Shown here one piece after another: positions 8,725-18,814 of a DNA stretch of 64,000 bases (position 1 is the stretch's first letter; each line of letters starts with the position of its first letter). The stretch spans positions 2,299,529 through 2,363,528 of the forward strand of contig NZ_JAGGKR010000001.1 of NCBI RefSeq assembly GCF_017873855.1, given 5' to 3'. Position numbers and translations under genes: made by a program. Source of the stretch: Methanolinea mesophila. GTDB lineage: Archaea > Halobacteriota > Methanomicrobia > Methanomicrobiales > Methanospirillaceae. The notes under the pieces were generated by a model. The model saw only the letters and a program-made list of their open reading frames with translations. It did no database searches and was not told the origin of the DNA.

Positions 8725-9477
8725 ATGGACAAGAGGCAGGATAAAAGCCGTGAGATCATCCGGCATCACTTCGAGTTCAGGCAGACCATTGCCACGATCC
8801 TCGCACTCGATCATGCCCACATCCGGGCCGCCAGGGAGGGAATGATCCGGGCCCGTCATGAACTGGAGGATTATATCGCAGGCGACCGGTTCTTCGCCAC
8901 CACGTTCGACCCGTACCCCGTGACCCGTGCGCCGCTGATCGTGGAGAGGATGTCGTCCGCCGGCATCGAGGCGGGGGTCGGACCCATGGCTGCGGTTGCG
9001 GGGGCGATAGCCTGGGCCGGGGCGGAGGCAATGAAGGATGCGGGCGCGATATTCGGGGTTGTCGACAATGGGGGGGACATCGCACTGTTGAGCGACCGCG
9101 AACTGAAAATCGGGTTATTCGCCGGGGAATCGCCATTCAGCGGTCGTTATGCGTTCCGGGTCCCGCCCCGGAGGGAGATCCTGGGGATATGCACCTCCTC
9201 CGCAACCGTCGGCCCGTCTGTTTCGCTGGGGATGGCGGACGCGGTTACAGTCTTTTCGGATGACGTCGCCCTTGCCGACGCCTGGGCCACCTCGATCTGC
9301 AATCAGGTCACCCCCGCGGACCAGGAGGTCTTTTCCCGGCTTGACCCGGCGAGGGTCACAGGGGTGATGGTGGTTGCCGGAAGCTGGACGACCCGGTGGG
9401 GGACTGTACCCGAACTGATACCCGCGAGAGTGGAGACCGGGCTGATCACCGCGGGGCACGGACCCTACTTCCCATAA
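8725..9477 (+). CDS. UPF0280 family protein
   Basis: 250 residues from the ATG at 8725, which has GGGAG just upstream; the frame is open far upstream only by chance over the opposite gene. It carries the UPF0280 hallmarks GVGPMAAVAGAIA near residue 88 and VVDNGGDIA near 112, and a Ser/Thr-rich motif (CTSSATVGPS) near 155. The family is common in methanogens and distantly resembles ApbE flavin transferases. No activity is established. It shares an 84-base divergent promoter region with the 2H phosphoesterase gene. Confidence 0.9.
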   Translation: MDKRQDKSREIIRHHFEFRQTIATILALDHAHIRAAREGMIRARHELEDYIAGDRFFATTFDPYPVTRAPLIVERMSSAGIEAGVGPMAAVAGAIAWAGAEAMKDAGAIFGVVDNGGDIALLSDRELKIGLFAGESPFSGRYAFRVPPRREILGICTSSATVGPSVSLGMADAVTVFSDDVALADAWATSICNQVTPADQEVFSRLDPARVTGVMVVAGSWTTRWGTVPELIPARVETGLITAGHGPYFP

Positions 9478-9630
9478 CCATCCGTGGTTTCTTATCACGG
9501 CGACCCGGAACGGACATACCCGGGACCCCGGGAACAGGGACGGACCGGGGGGTGTCCCGGATTAACCCTGTAAATTCCGGTTCCGATAATGTGGGGGCTT
9601 ATCCCCTGTAGTTCCGGTTCAGCCAAGGAA

Positions 9631-10074
9631 TCAGAGCGTTTCGTCTATGAACTCCTTGGCTCTCCGGTATGCATCCTTTCCACGGAAGTTGGCCAGGATC
9701 TGGTCGTCATCGGTGACCGAGATGACCCCTCCTTCTTTATCCAGCCGAAACACCAGTTCGAGCAGTTCGATCTCGTTGATGGTAACCCCGCCGGCGAGCG
9801 AGGATGCAGGCTCGAGTTCGAGTCGCTCGCGCTCAAAATCTCCGGGATCCTCCCTGAAATAAAAATAAAAAACCTGGAAGGCATTCAGAAGGTCGGACCG
9901 GAACAATTCGTCGCGGAGATGCGGGGGGAAGCGGTCAAGTTCCTTCACAAGTGCATCCGTGTCCTCGTCGACCCTGTCCAGGAGGGCGTCCACGGTTTGG
10001 GAAAGTTCACGGTAACTGATCCTGTGCTCCTCCGGTATCCCGGCACCCCCGGGCTGTTCGGTGTCTTCGGGCAT
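9631..10074 (-). CDS. unrecognised acidic protein
   Basis: 147 residues, soluble, strongly acidic, with no membrane segment or cysteine motif. The N-terminal third is predicted helical (ELSQTVDALLDRVDEDTD) and the C-terminal half looks alpha/beta (INEIELLELVFRL, then VISVTDDDQIL). I do not recognise the family. It is convergent with UPF0280 and divergent from the wHTH-Trm56 operon. Codon choice and the absence of a competing frame argue that it is real. Confidence 0.65.
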   Translation of the reverse strand: MPEDTEQPGGAGIPEEHRISYRELSQTVDALLDRVDEDTDALVKELDRFPPHLRDELFRSDLLNAFQVFYFYFREDPGDFERERLELEPASSLAGGVTINEIELLELVFRLDKEGGVISVTDDDQILANFRGKDAYRRAKEFIDETL

Positions 10075-10180
10075 TGAATACGTGCTGGTGTCTCCGCGGC
10101 AATAATAGTTCCCCGGGAGATCGGACGGAATCAGGGGGAAGAGAATAAGCTATATTCCCGGAATTGCCGAATGAATACAG

Positions 10181-10471
10181 GTGAAAGAAGAGGACCAGGA
10201 CTGGCTGATCTACCACCTGCTGGCGGATCCCGGCCGCGCGGGAGTGAAGGACCTTTCGGAGCGGGCGGGAATTCCGCCCGAATTGGTGGAAGAGTCCCTG
10301 CAAAGGCTGGAGCAACAGCTCCTGGTGCAGCGGAAGGGGGAAGAATATTCCGTCCTTTCCGTCCAGGAGATGATGCTACGGTGCCACTGCAGGTATGACC
10401 CGCACCTTCCTTACGAGATCGAGAATGGGGTAATAAAAATGAAGATTCGCCGGGAAGACGACCATGCCTGA
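10181..10471 (+). CDS. small winged-helix protein
   Basis: 96 residues, GTG start. Residues about 5-65 look like a winged helix ([23 protein letters not shown] as helix-turn-helix, then a wing). A C-terminal stretch with CHCRYDP could bind a metal. It is the first gene of a run of five with 4-8 base overlaps or tiny gaps: wHTH, Trm56, ATP-grasp, TFE, HD. It is probably a DNA-binding regulator, possibly of this operon; the target is unknown. Confidence 0.75.
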   Translation: MKEEDQDWLIYHLLADPGRAGVKDLSERAGIPPELVEESLQRLEQQLLVQRKGEEYSVLSVQEMMLRCHCRYDPHLPYEIENGVIKMKIRREDDHA

Positions 10472-10988
10472 GATCGCGGTACTCCGGATCGGGCACCGTC
10501 CGGAACGGGACCAGCGGGTCACCACCCATGTCGGGCTCACCGCGAGGGCCCTGGGAGCGAGAGGTATGTTCCTGGCCGCGGACGACCGGGGCGTCGCAGA
10601 GAGCATCAGAGACGTAGCAGGTCGCTGGGGCGGGGATTTTTTCGTCACCGACGGAGTGCGGTGGAAACGCTGTATCCAGGACTGGAAAGACTTGGGAGGG
10701 ATAGTCGTGCACCTCACCATGTACGGGATCAACCTTCCTGACGTCGAGGCAGACCTGCGCACGAAGGATAAGATCCTGGTGGTGGTAGGGGCGGAAAAAG
10801 TACCGGGAGAACTCTACTCCCTCGCCGATTATAATGTCGCAGTAACCAACCAGCCCCATTCCGAGATCGCGGGACTCGCGGTATTCCTCGACCATCTCTT
10901 CATGGGGAAGGAACTCTCGGGTGAATTTCCCGGGGCCCGGATCCGGGTAATCCCCAGCAGGGAGGGGAAGTTCGCCGAGGAGGTATGA
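10464..10988 (+). CDS. tRNA (cytidine(56)-2'-O)-methyltransferase
   Basis: 174 residues, matching archaeal Trm56 (aTrm56), a SPOUT-class enzyme that 2'-O-methylates C56 in the T loop of tRNAs using S-adenosylmethionine. Visible family features are the N-terminal [16 protein letters not shown] motif, HLTMYG near residue 83, VVVGAEKVP near 106, and [11 protein letters not shown] near 128, which makes the knotted cofactor site. It overlaps the wHTH gene by 8 bases and the ATP-grasp gene by 4. Confidence 0.95.
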   Translation: MPEIAVLRIGHRPERDQRVTTHVGLTARALGARGMFLAADDRGVAESIRDVAGRWGGDFFVTDGVRWKRCIQDWKDLGGIVVHLTMYGINLPDVEADLRTKDKILVVVGAEKVPGELYSLADYNVAVTNQPHSEIAGLAVFLDHLFMGKELSGEFPGARIRVIPSREGKFAEEV

Positions 10989-12058
10989 AACCTTCGATAC
11001 TTGTTGCCGGGTTTGCCACCCGGCATGTGGCGATGTCGGCATTCGCGGCCGGGTACCGGGTCTATGCGGTGGACCATTTCCGGGACCAGGACCTCTCCTG
11101 GTATACGGCCGACACCGCGGGGTTCGAAGAACTCGGCGACCTCCCGGGAGCGATCGGGGAGATGATCGGGCGGCACCCTGTCGATTATGCGGTCCTTACC
11201 TCGGGCGCGGAATCCCTCCGGCCCGGGGTTCCGATCTGCGGGACGCCCCCCGATAAGATCCGGCGGTTCCTGGATAAGCTCACCATGCAGAATTTTTTCG
11301 GGGAACTCGGTGTCCCCACCCCCGCGCTCTCTCCGCCGGGGGTTTATCCCGCCATGCTCAAACCCCGGGAGGGTTCGGGAGGCTGGAGGAACCGTGTCGT
11401 GTTCACACGGGCTGAACAGGAGGAATGGGAAAAATTCTTTGAATATCCCGATTTCATCGCTCAGGAGGTCGTGGAAGGGCTCCCCTCCTCGGTCTGCTGC
11501 GTGAGCGACGGGATCCGCGCACGCGCCGTGGCGGTGAACGAACAATTGCTCAGGGGAGAAGAATCGGCAGCATACGGCTTTTCGGGCTCGATCACCCCTC
11601 TTGATCACCCCCTCGCACCACGCATGATGGATATTGCAGAGAAGATTGCGGGGGCATCCGGTTGCGTGGGGACGCTCGGCGTAGATTTCGTGCTCGGGGA
11701 TGCCCCCCGGGTGATCGAGGTGAACCCGAGGTTCCAGGCGACCCTGGACACGGTCGAACGGGCGACCGGGGTGAACCTGTTCTCGCTCCACGCGGGGGCG
11801 TGCAGGGGAAGAATCCCGGCGGAACGCCCGAAGACCACGGGAGTCGCGGCAAGGAAGATCCTGTTCGCGGAACGGGAAACGGTGATCAGGACCGATCTCT
11901 CGAAACTGGGGCCAATTGTTGCGGACATCCCTTACCCCGGGACAGAGGTCGGGGAAGGACGGGCAATCGTCAGTGTACTCGGGTGGGGAAAGGACCGGGC
12001 CGGGGCGATGGGTATGTTGGATAAGCATATTAGCGCAGTACTGCAATATATGGGCTGA
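10985..12058 (+). CDS. ATP-grasp protein, COG2232 type
   Basis: 357 residues. An N-terminal pre-ATP-grasp alpha/beta domain ([15 protein letters not shown]) precedes an ATP-grasp fold with [14 protein letters not shown] near residue 122 and the metal-binding end [11 protein letters not shown] near 242. The family (predicted ATP-dependent carboligases, COG2232) is conserved in methanogens. The acid and amine or thiol substrates are unknown. Its start overlaps trm56 by 4 bases and its stop lies 6 bases before tfe. A role in cofactor or amino-acid ligation is inference. Confidence 0.88.
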   Translation: MKPSILVAGFATRHVAMSAFAAGYRVYAVDHFRDQDLSWYTADTAGFEELGDLPGAIGEMIGRHPVDYAVLTSGAESLRPGVPICGTPPDKIRRFLDKLTMQNFFGELGVPTPALSPPGVYPAMLKPREGSGGWRNRVVFTRAEQEEWEKFFEYPDFIAQEVVEGLPSSVCCVSDGIRARAVAVNEQLLRGEESAAYGFSGSITPLDHPLAPRMMDIAEKIAGASGCVGTLGVDFVLGDAPRVIEVNPRFQATLDTVERATGVNLFSLHAGACRGRIPAERPKTTGVAARKILFAERETVIRTDLSKLGPIVADIPYPGTEVGEGRAIVSVLGWGKDRAGAMGMLDKHISAVLQYMG

Positions 12059-12064
12059 AGGGGC

Positions 12065-12577
12065 ATGGAAGAGTTACTCAGCAATCCTGCAATACAGGCA
12101 TATCTGGACCGGTTGATCGGAGAGGAGGGGATCAGCCTTCTGGAAAAATTCCCGCCGGAAGGGGAATTTTCGGACGAAGACCTTGCGTCGCAGACCGGGA
12201 TCAATCTGAACTCGGTGCGGCATACCCTCTATACTCTCTATGAAAAAAGGCTGGCCGAATACAGGAGAATAAAGAATAACGAGACGGGGTGGCTCACCTA
12301 CCTGTGGCACCTCCGGATGGACCTGATTTACGAGGTAATCATGGAGGATATGGAGAACGTGCTCGAGAAGCTCGAGGCACGGGAGCGCTACGAAGAGGAG
12401 AACGATTTCTATATCTGCAAGGAATGCAGCGGCATCCAGACGTTCGTTCAGGCGACCGACAGCAATTTCCAGTGTCCCATATGCGACCAGCCGCTCGAAC
12501 ACTTCGATAACCAGATCCTTCTCCGGGCCCTGAAAAAGAGGATAAAGGATATGAAAGAGTCCCTGGGCCATGCCTGA
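12065..12577 (+). CDS. tfe: transcription factor E, alpha subunit
   Basis: 170 residues. The N-terminal extended winged helix (residues about 1-90, with [21 protein letters not shown]) and the C-terminal zinc ribbon ([10 protein letters not shown] and CPICDQPLE, about 118-150) are the two domains of archaeal TFE. It helps RNA polymerase open promoters by binding the clamp and the non-template strand. It overlaps the following HD gene by 8 bases. Length is typical. Confidence 0.97.
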   Translation: MEELLSNPAIQAYLDRLIGEEGISLLEKFPPEGEFSDEDLASQTGINLNSVRHTLYTLYEKRLAEYRRIKNNETGWLTYLWHLRMDLIYEVIMEDMENVLEKLEARERYEEENDFYICKECSGIQTFVQATDSNFQCPICDQPLEHFDNQILLRALKKRIKDMKESLGHA

Positions 12578-13073
12578 AGACGGGGACTGCGAAAGACTTC
12601 TCAGAGATGCGGGCTGTTCCGCGAATGTCATAGATCATTGCTCGCTGGTGGAAACGGTCTCCGTCCGCTATGCCAGATGTTCCGGGATGGCGGACACCGG
12701 GCTCGTGGCATGCGGGGCATGCCTCCACGATATCGGGAGGGGGATTACGCATTCTCTTCACCATGCGCAAATGGGGGCTGCCTACTGCAGGGATATCGGG
12801 CTCCCCGAAGAGGTGGCAAGGATCGTGGAATGCCACACCGGGGCCGGACTTTCTGCTGACGAATGCACACTGCTCGGGCTCATTCCTATCTCATGCATTC
12901 CCATTACTCTTGAAGAGCGCATAGTGGCCGCGTCGGATAACCTTGTCCGCGGGGGACGGGTGATCACGATCTACGACCGAATCGCCCGCTCGTACGCACT
13001 TTCCCGGAAGATCCGGAGGAGAATATATCATCTATGGCTGGATGTGGAACGTATCGCCGAACCGGGCGGGTAA
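12570..13073 (+). CDS. HD-domain phosphohydrolase family protein (TIGR00295-like)
   Basis: 167 residues. The HD metal-binding set is visible: H23 (VIDHCSLVE), the central CLHDIGRG near residue 52, and HHAQMG plus VECHTG further on, with a distal Asp in AASDNLV. Members act on phosphate esters of nucleotides or similar small molecules. The gene ends the trm56-tfe operon. The substrate is unknown. Confidence 0.88.
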   Translation: MPEDGDCERLLRDAGCSANVIDHCSLVETVSVRYARCSGMADTGLVACGACLHDIGRGITHSLHHAQMGAAYCRDIGLPEEVARIVECHTGAGLSADECTLLGLIPISCIPITLEERIVAASDNLVRGGRVITIYDRIARSYALSRKIRRRIYHLWLDVERIAEPGG

Positions 13074-13106
13074 CGCTTCCCGGCGGGCTAATCCCGTTCT
13101 CCGCGT

Positions 13107-13607
13107 TCAAAGAATAACCTGTTTTACCTGGGGGAGATGCCGTATCTCGTCGATAACCAGGGGAGGGAGTTCCCCGTCCACGATGATCACAAGGCGCGGC
13201 TCCTCGGAGAGGTAGGGATCGGTGACGAATATCTGCCGGATGGAAAGATCGTGGCCCGATATGACCCTGACCGCCGCTCCGACGATCCCTTTCTCACCCG
13301 CATCGCGGGGATGGATTACGATCACCGAAAGGCCAAGGGATTCCGCGAGCCTGGACAGGTCGGGAGTCGCCCGCATATTGGTAAAAACCTCGCGGAGCAC
13401 AGGGTGATTGAGGATTCGCTGGGCGGTCGCATCCACCACGCGCCGGTCCGTCCGGATCGCCCGGGCGATCTGGGTGGAAGGGATCTCGATACCGTTCACC
13501 GTTACACGGCCTTCGTTGTTCACCCCGAAACCGTTTTCCAGCAGGAATCTGACCACCTTGTTCTGGGAAGGCGAGTCGGAAAACTCGCGGGCAATCTCCG
13601 ACCACAT
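13107..13607 (-). CDS. ACT-domain regulator of amino-acid metabolism (COG2061)
   Basis: 166 residues. The N-terminal half is a helical DNA-binding type region (ARAIRTDRRVVDATAQRIL). The C-terminal half, about 85-166, is an ACT-like fold with the turn HPRDAGEKGIVGAAVRVI near residue 98. COG2061 proteins are widespread in methanogens and are thought to be amino-acid-responsive regulators. It is convergent with the HD gene. The effector is not readable from sequence. Confidence 0.88.
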   Translation of the reverse strand: MWSEIAREFSDSPSQNKVVRFLLENGFGVNNEGRVTVNGIEIPSTQIARAIRTDRRVVDATAQRILNHPVLREVFTNMRATPDLSRLAESLGLSVIVIHPRDAGEKGIVGAAVRVISGHDLSIRQIFVTDPYLSEEPRLVIIVDGELPPLVIDEIRHLPQVKQVIL

Positions 13608-13737
13608 AGTATGATCTAGGTCGGGTGATGTTACATATACATTGGTGTCTTAATCTGCGCACCCATCGGGTCCGCCCCCCTGGGTCGTTTCTGACCGGAG
13701 AGGACCGGAGCATCTGCGCCCCAATGATAAATGGATA

Positions 13738-13747
13738 CTTTATTTTA
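13738..13747 (+). promoter_or_regulatory. TATA-like element upstream of tRNA-Leu
   Basis: CTTTATTTTA is centred about 34 bases before the mature 5' end of the tRNA, leaving room for a short leader. It sits in a local A/T-rich dip. Confidence 0.5.
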
Positions 13748-13776
13748 CCTAGAACTCATTTGTATAATGGTCACGG

Positions 13777-13861
13777 GCGAGGGTTGCCGAGACAGGTCAA
13801 AGGCGCAGGCTTGAGGGGTCTGTCGCGCAGGCGTTCGTGGGTTCGAATCCCTCCCCTCGCA
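13777..13861 (+). tRNA. tRNA-Leu (anticodon GAG)
   Basis: An 85-base class II tRNA. The acceptor stem GCGAGGG (13777-13783) pairs perfectly with CCCTCGC (13854-13860), and A13861 is the discriminator. The anticodon stem CAGGC/GTCTG encloses the loop TTGAGGG, so the anticodon is GAG at 13813-13815. A long variable arm (13823-13836) and the T loop TTCGAAT (13842-13848) follow. The T stem has one T-T mismatch (13838/13852). CCA is not encoded, so the CCA enzyme at 26774-28177 must add it. A T4 run directly follows. Confidence 0.95.
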
Positions 13862-14026
13862 TTTTCTACGATTCTTTTCGACTAAAATTGTTTACCCGGG
13901 GCAATCCAGGAGTATATCGGGGATCGGCTTCTCCCGGGCTGTACGATACATGCTGATAATTTTGGATTGCAGGTGGAATCGCGCATCATTTCTTTTTTCC
14001 GCCCCGCTTCGTAACCTGCCGTCCCT

Positions 14027-14905
14027 TCAGACGAGGGGGTCCGGCAGGTTACCCAAATCGAACGGAAGATCGGCCCCCATCAGGACTACAGGCTGGTCCA
14101 GGACCCTGACCTTCTCGAGGAGGAGGTCCTTTCCTGCAGGGGTCATCGCGAAGACCGGTATGGAAGAACCTGCCTGGAGAAGTGCTCTCGACCCCGCGAT
14201 CTCCCGCACGAACCTCGAGGCGCAGGAGGTCACGAGATCACACGTCTCGGCATATATCAGGGCGGTTTCCTGGGAAATTCCGGTCGTATGAACCGCGATA
14301 AGGAAAGCCGAGGGATACCTGCGGCGCAGGGCCAGGGCATCATCCGCCGTGGCCAGGGTCACTCCTACTCTGCGATACCCCTTCCTGAACGCGAGAGATA
14401 CTCCTTCCACCTGGTCTATCGTTCCGGCAGCGGGATCGAGGACCACTCCACCTTCGTCTTCGATCCGGGTTATGACCCCGGGATACGGAGAGGTGCTGAC
14501 CAGCCCTGACATTCTCCCCCCGATCCCCTGGATAAGATGAGGGGATGAAGCAAGCACCGTCCCTGCACCATCGGCAGCAATCACAGCACAGTCGAGAACC
14601 CCGTTTGTCAACGCAAAAGAAAGCAGTTCGGATGCCCCGAAACCAACGAACTCTCCCTTCATCGTGACATGTCTCTCCGGAGTGCACAGTCCGAAGGTCT
14701 TCATGCGGTATTCGATGTTCTCCCGCACATTTTCGGGAGTGATAGGGTCAACCGGGATCCCGAACCTCCTGGCCAGGGGACAGCTTCTGATCAGCGGAGT
14801 TCCCACCTCGATGATCTTCCCGTCCCTGATAACGATCCTGCACCGGCCTATTGCTTCCATCACGTGGGTATTCCGTGTATCGGGATCGTGGGGCACTATA
14901 CTCAC
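14027..14905 (-). CDS. methanogenesis marker protein 8 (DUF2099)
   Basis: 292 residues, GTG start overlapping the stop of the upstream lectin-like gene as GTGA. The sequence has the family signatures HVMEAIGR, KIIEVGTPLI..CPLA, CTPERHVTMK, GFGASE, IQGIGGRMSGLVSTSP, IDQVEGV and HTTGIS..DLVTSCASR. Marker 8 is nearly restricted to methanogens and relatives; its biochemical role is not established. Several conserved cysteines (C42, C74, C226, C232 approximately) could bind a metal or participate in chemistry. Length is normal. Confidence 0.94.
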   Translation of the reverse strand: MSIVPHDPDTRNTHVMEAIGRCRIVIRDGKIIEVGTPLIRSCPLARRFGIPVDPITPENVRENIEYRMKTFGLCTPERHVTMKGEFVGFGASELLSFALTNGVLDCAVIAADGAGTVLASSPHLIQGIGGRMSGLVSTSPYPGVITRIEDEGGVVLDPAAGTIDQVEGVSLAFRKGYRRVGVTLATADDALALRRRYPSAFLIAVHTTGISQETALIYAETCDLVTSCASRFVREIAGSRALLQAGSSIPVFAMTPAGKDLLLEKVRVLDQPVVLMGADLPFDLGNLPDPLV

Positions 14906-15813
14906 CGGGGCCGCGTGAATAGCGCCAGAATGCCAATCGTGATCACGAGCGCGGCAAGAACCGATCCCGCGGGGAGTGGAGCGGGTGTCGGGGAGGGTGT
15001 GGGAGTTGGTGTGAGGGTGGGTGTCGGCACCGTGGTGGCGATGGTTGTCGGAGTGGGGGTCGGCGTCGGAGTGGTGGTCACGATCCGGTAGGTGTAGAGC
15101 TCCACGTTATCGAGGTATCCCTCCGCCTTGTTCTGCTGTGCATAGTCCCCTTTCGAAGTGATCGCGAGCCGGTTCAGGAACTGGAGATCCTGGCCGACCA
15201 TGACATAATACCCCCATACCAGGTTCCCGCTCTCTTTCTCGGTCACCCGTATGTCGGCGTTCTGGAGGTCGTCGTTGTACCTCAATACCACATGATACGT
15301 TACGTTATCGCTGAACTCAACGGTGTCGCAGTTCTTGAGATCCCCGCAGTACGATCCGGACCAGCTGGTGACCTCATGGAGGTGGTTATTCTGATCGATG
15401 ACCTTGAGCCCCATCAGGGGCCCGTATTTTCCATTCTCGAACTGGGAAAGCACGACGGTCCCCTGGGTGATATCCATCTCGTCACTGGTGATGCCGAACC
15501 GGAACGCTCCATCCTTTCTGGTGCTGACCGGGGTGACGTCAAATTCGAGGAAGAGCGAGCCGCCGTCGTACGAAACGGGAATGAACGCATACCCGTTGGT
15601 GGCTCCCTCGGTCAGGTAGTGGTATGACTGAAGGGCAGGGTCCCAGTAATAATACGAGGGGCTGTTAGTCGTCCATTCCGGACTGGTGGAAAAATCGGTC
15701 TGGTAGAGGATCACCTTCTCCGACACTCCGGCAGATTGTACCGGCAGTATGAGGGACGATGCAAGGGCCAGGAGGCATATTGCCCATAATATGGCGTTCT
15801 TTTTCATTTTCAC
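14902..15813 (-). CDS. exported lectin-like surface protein with Thr-Pro stalk
   Basis: 303 residues. The N-terminus is a signal peptide (MKMKKNAIL, a hydrophobic run to about residue 28). Residues about 35-245 look like a concanavalin-like beta sandwich (LYQTDFSTSPEW, then FLEFDVTPV, GYLDNVELY), with a Cys pair near 155-162. A TPTPTP-rich stalk spans about 248-280 and a final membrane helix is followed by TRPR. It should be displayed on the cell surface. It is directly upstream of, and overlaps, methanogenesis marker 8, which is an unusual partner. The ligand is unknown. Confidence 0.85.
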   Translation of the reverse strand: MKMKKNAILWAICLLALASSLILPVQSAGVSEKVILYQTDFSTSPEWTTNSPSYYYWDPALQSYHYLTEGATNGYAFIPVSYDGGSLFLEFDVTPVSTRKDGAFRFGITSDEMDITQGTVVLSQFENGKYGPLMGLKVIDQNNHLHEVTSWSGSYCGDLKNCDTVEFSDNVTYHVVLRYNDDLQNADIRVTEKESGNLVWGYYVMVGQDLQFLNRLAITSKGDYAQQNKAEGYLDNVELYTYRIVTTTPTPTPTPTTIATTVPTPTLTPTPTPSPTPAPLPAGSVLAALVITIGILALFTRPR

Positions 15814-16032
15814 TCCGAATATCCGATATAGAATCCGGTAGATCTGCCTCGCAAACCCCCTCCGGAGGCGGGGGAAGGCAGATATAGGATAGATCGTAAC
15901 ACGTGTAATTTTGCAGTCAGATCTTTATAATTTTTCGAATAGGAAATGGGAGAAGACCGCTTCCGAATCCGACCCGGGAGAAAGGTATATGCTCCATCTT
16001 CTCACAAAAGGGAAATAAGCAGTACGTTCTCA
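15814..16032. other. intergenic region between divergent surface-protein and TPR genes
   Basis: About 220 bases. An A/T-rich block at 15921-15935 could serve as promoter for either side. I see no RNA gene and no convincing ribosome-binding site in front of the ATG at 16033. Confidence 0.35.
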
Positions 16033-18808
16033 ATGACGTCCGGGCAGGCACGCGGGGGGGGTTTTTATCCATTACGAGATCTATTACAACAGGGGCGTTG
16101 CGTATCACCGGAAAGGGCGGTACGATGAGGCCATTACTGATTATACCAGGGCGCTTGAACTCTGTCCCGGAGATCCCGAAGCGCTCAATAACCGGGGTGT
16201 TGCGTGGGCAGGGAAAGGTGAATACGCTAAGGCAGTAGAGGATTATACCCGGGCAATCGCCTCAAATCCGGAATTTTCAGAGGCTTATTATAACCGGGGG
16301 GTGGGGTATTCCCGTCTTTCGAGGAGAGAGGACGCGATCGGAGACTTTACCAGGGCGTTGGAGATCGATCCCGGTTTTTCCGAAGCCTATTATAACCGGG
16401 GGGTGGAATATTCCGAACTCGACGATGACCAGCGGGCCCTCGAAGACTTCGACTTCGCCCTTTCTCTCAACCCACAATACTGCGAGGCGCTCAATAACCG
16501 GGGGGTTGTCCTGGCCCGAAAAGGGAGGTCCGACGACGCGGTAGCAGATTACACGCGTGCCATCGGGCTGGATCCCCACTTTGTCGAAGCGTACTTCAAC
16601 AGGGGGATCGAGTACAGCAAGGTTGGGATGTACGACGAGGCCGTCGCTGATTATGACAAGGCCCTCGAACTACGACCGGGAAACCCCGATATTTTCTATA
16701 ACCGCGGAGTGGCATACGGAAAAGCGGGCAGGAACAGGGAGGCGATCGAAGATTATCACCGCTGTCTTGAATTGGATCCCGACAATGCCCCGGCGTGCAA
16801 CAACCTTGGGGTGGAATACACCAAAAATGGTGAGTTCGATCGGGCCGTCGAATGGTATTCCCGTGCGATCGGGATACGACCCGATTTTGTGGAGGCGTAT
16901 AACAACCGGGGTGTCCTCTATAACCGTGTCGGGAAGTACGACGAAGCAATCACCGATTTTTCTATTGCCATAGACCTTGCCAAGTGCGTCGACAGCCCGG
17001 GACCGGAACCCGATATCATCGTCCAGAACGAGAGGCTGGAGAGTGACACTGCAGTCATCGAGCAGAAGATCGACGTGGTCTCGCCGGAAAGCCGCCCGAT
17101 TTCTCCGCAGGTCCGGGAAGACTGGGTGCCTGAAGGCCTGGAGGTCCTCGAGATCGAGAAGGAGATCGCGGACCTCACCCGTTCGATCTCGGAGGCGCCC
17201 GACGACGGGGAGCTCTATATACAACGCGGAGTCGCGTATTCGCGACTGGGATGGAGCGAGAAGGCGCTGGCCGATTTTACCAGGGCAATCGAGCTCGATC
17301 CCGGAAATATCGAGGCGTATTATAACCGGGGGAACGAATACGACCGGGTGGGAATGACCGAAGAGGCGCTCCACGACTATGCGAAGGCCCTGAGTATCAA
17401 CCCTTCGTATGCCCGGACGTATTTCGACCGGGGTCACGAGCTGGAACTCCAGGGTGAGTGCGACCGTGCGATCACGGAATATACCAAGGCATTGGGAGTC
17501 GATCCGGACTTTTCCCTCGCGTACCTGTCAAGAGGGAGGGCATTCCTTGCAATGGGTCTTGGAGCGATGGCGTTGCGGGACCTCGACCGGGCTCTCGAGC
17601 TCGAACCGGGCAGCAGGGAAGCCCTCCTGATGCGGGGCAGGGCGTATTCCCTGACCCAGGACTATCCGAAGGCGCTGGACGATTATTCCCGGGTGCTTGA
17701 GAAGGACCCCGGGAATTTTGATGCCCTTCTCTGTCTGGGGAATGCGTTCAGCGGTGCCGGACGGGGGGACGAGGCGATAGATGCCTACAATCGTATCCTT
17801 GAGGCAGCTCCGGATAACGCCGAGGCGATAACCAGGAGAGGAGAAGAATACCAGCGTAAAGGAGACCTGGACCTGGCGCTTGCGGACTACGAACGCGCGG
17901 GAGAGATATTTCCTACGTCCCCGTTTCCCCTGCTCCGGCAGGGAGAACTCCTTGTCCTGATGGGACGGCCCGATGATGCGCTGGAACGGCTCTCAAGGGC
18001 TCTCCAGCTGGACCCCGGTCTCGAAGAAGCCTATCTTCAACGGGGGGAATTGTACCGGAGCCAACAGAAATACCCTCTCGCAATCGAGGATTTTACCCAG
18101 GCATTGAGACTCAACCCCGGATTCAGGGGATACCGGATGAGGGCTTCTGTCTACGCGGATGCAGGGAATCCGGGTGAGGCAATCGAAGACTTTACCAGGG
18201 CGATCGAGAGGAATGGAGACGAGGAATGGATTTATGTGCTCCGGGGGGTAGAACACGAGAAGGTGGGAGAACCGGAGCTGGCGTTTGTTGACTACTGCTA
18301 TGCACTCGAACTGAACTCCGGATACGTCGAGGCGCTGAATCGCCGGGGAGCGCTCCTGGGAGCCCAGGGCCGGTACCAGGAAGCGATGGAAGACTTTAAC
18401 CAGGCCATCCTTTTGGATCCCCGGAATTTTACCGGGTATTACCTCAGGGGATCGGAATTCGCGAGAAGAGGAATGATCGAGGAGGCACTTGAGGATCTCC
18501 GGCATGCCATCGGGATAAAACCCGAGAACGCGGAGGCGTATTTCGCACTGGGGAGTATTTACTATAATCGCAACCAGGCGGAGGATGCTATCGCTGCATT
18601 CGACCAGGCCCTTTCCCTTGACCCGGATTACGGCCGGGCCTACATAAACAAGGCACTCGCCTGCGAGAGATTGCAGAGACTGGACGAAGCCAAAGCCGCC
18701 TATGAAGGATATCTCAGGACCGAGGGGGGATCCGGGAAACTGAATGATTTCGTCACGCACCGGTTGAAGGATATCACTTCCCTGGTCTTGAAAACCAAAA
18801 ACAGGTAA
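16033..18808 (+). CDS. giant tetratricopeptide-repeat protein; 5' end disrupted by a G8 tract
   Basis: The protein is almost entirely 34-residue TPR units, with motifs such as YYNRGVAY, DEAIADYTRALELDP and DP..A repeated about two dozen times, and one non-repeat linker at 16980-17200. The long frame is open from 16037, yet its first legal start is a GTG at 16301 in the middle of a repeat. TPR-coding sequence runs back to about 16079 with no ATG, GTG or TTG. The ATG at 16033 reads into GGGGGGGG (16054-16061) one base out of phase; loss of one G would join it to the TPR frame. TPR arrays mediate protein binding; no partner is visible. Confidence 0.85.
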
Positions 18809-18814
18809 AATCCC

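Noticed and set aside
14975-15075. GT-rich tandem-like DNA that might be a repeat array
   Set aside because: It encodes the Thr-Pro stalk of the lectin-like protein; the repetition is explained by the coding sequence.
16079-18750. Long-range DNA repeats with about 102-base period
   Set aside because: They are the coding sequence of 34-residue TPR units and too diverged for a CRISPR or satellite array.
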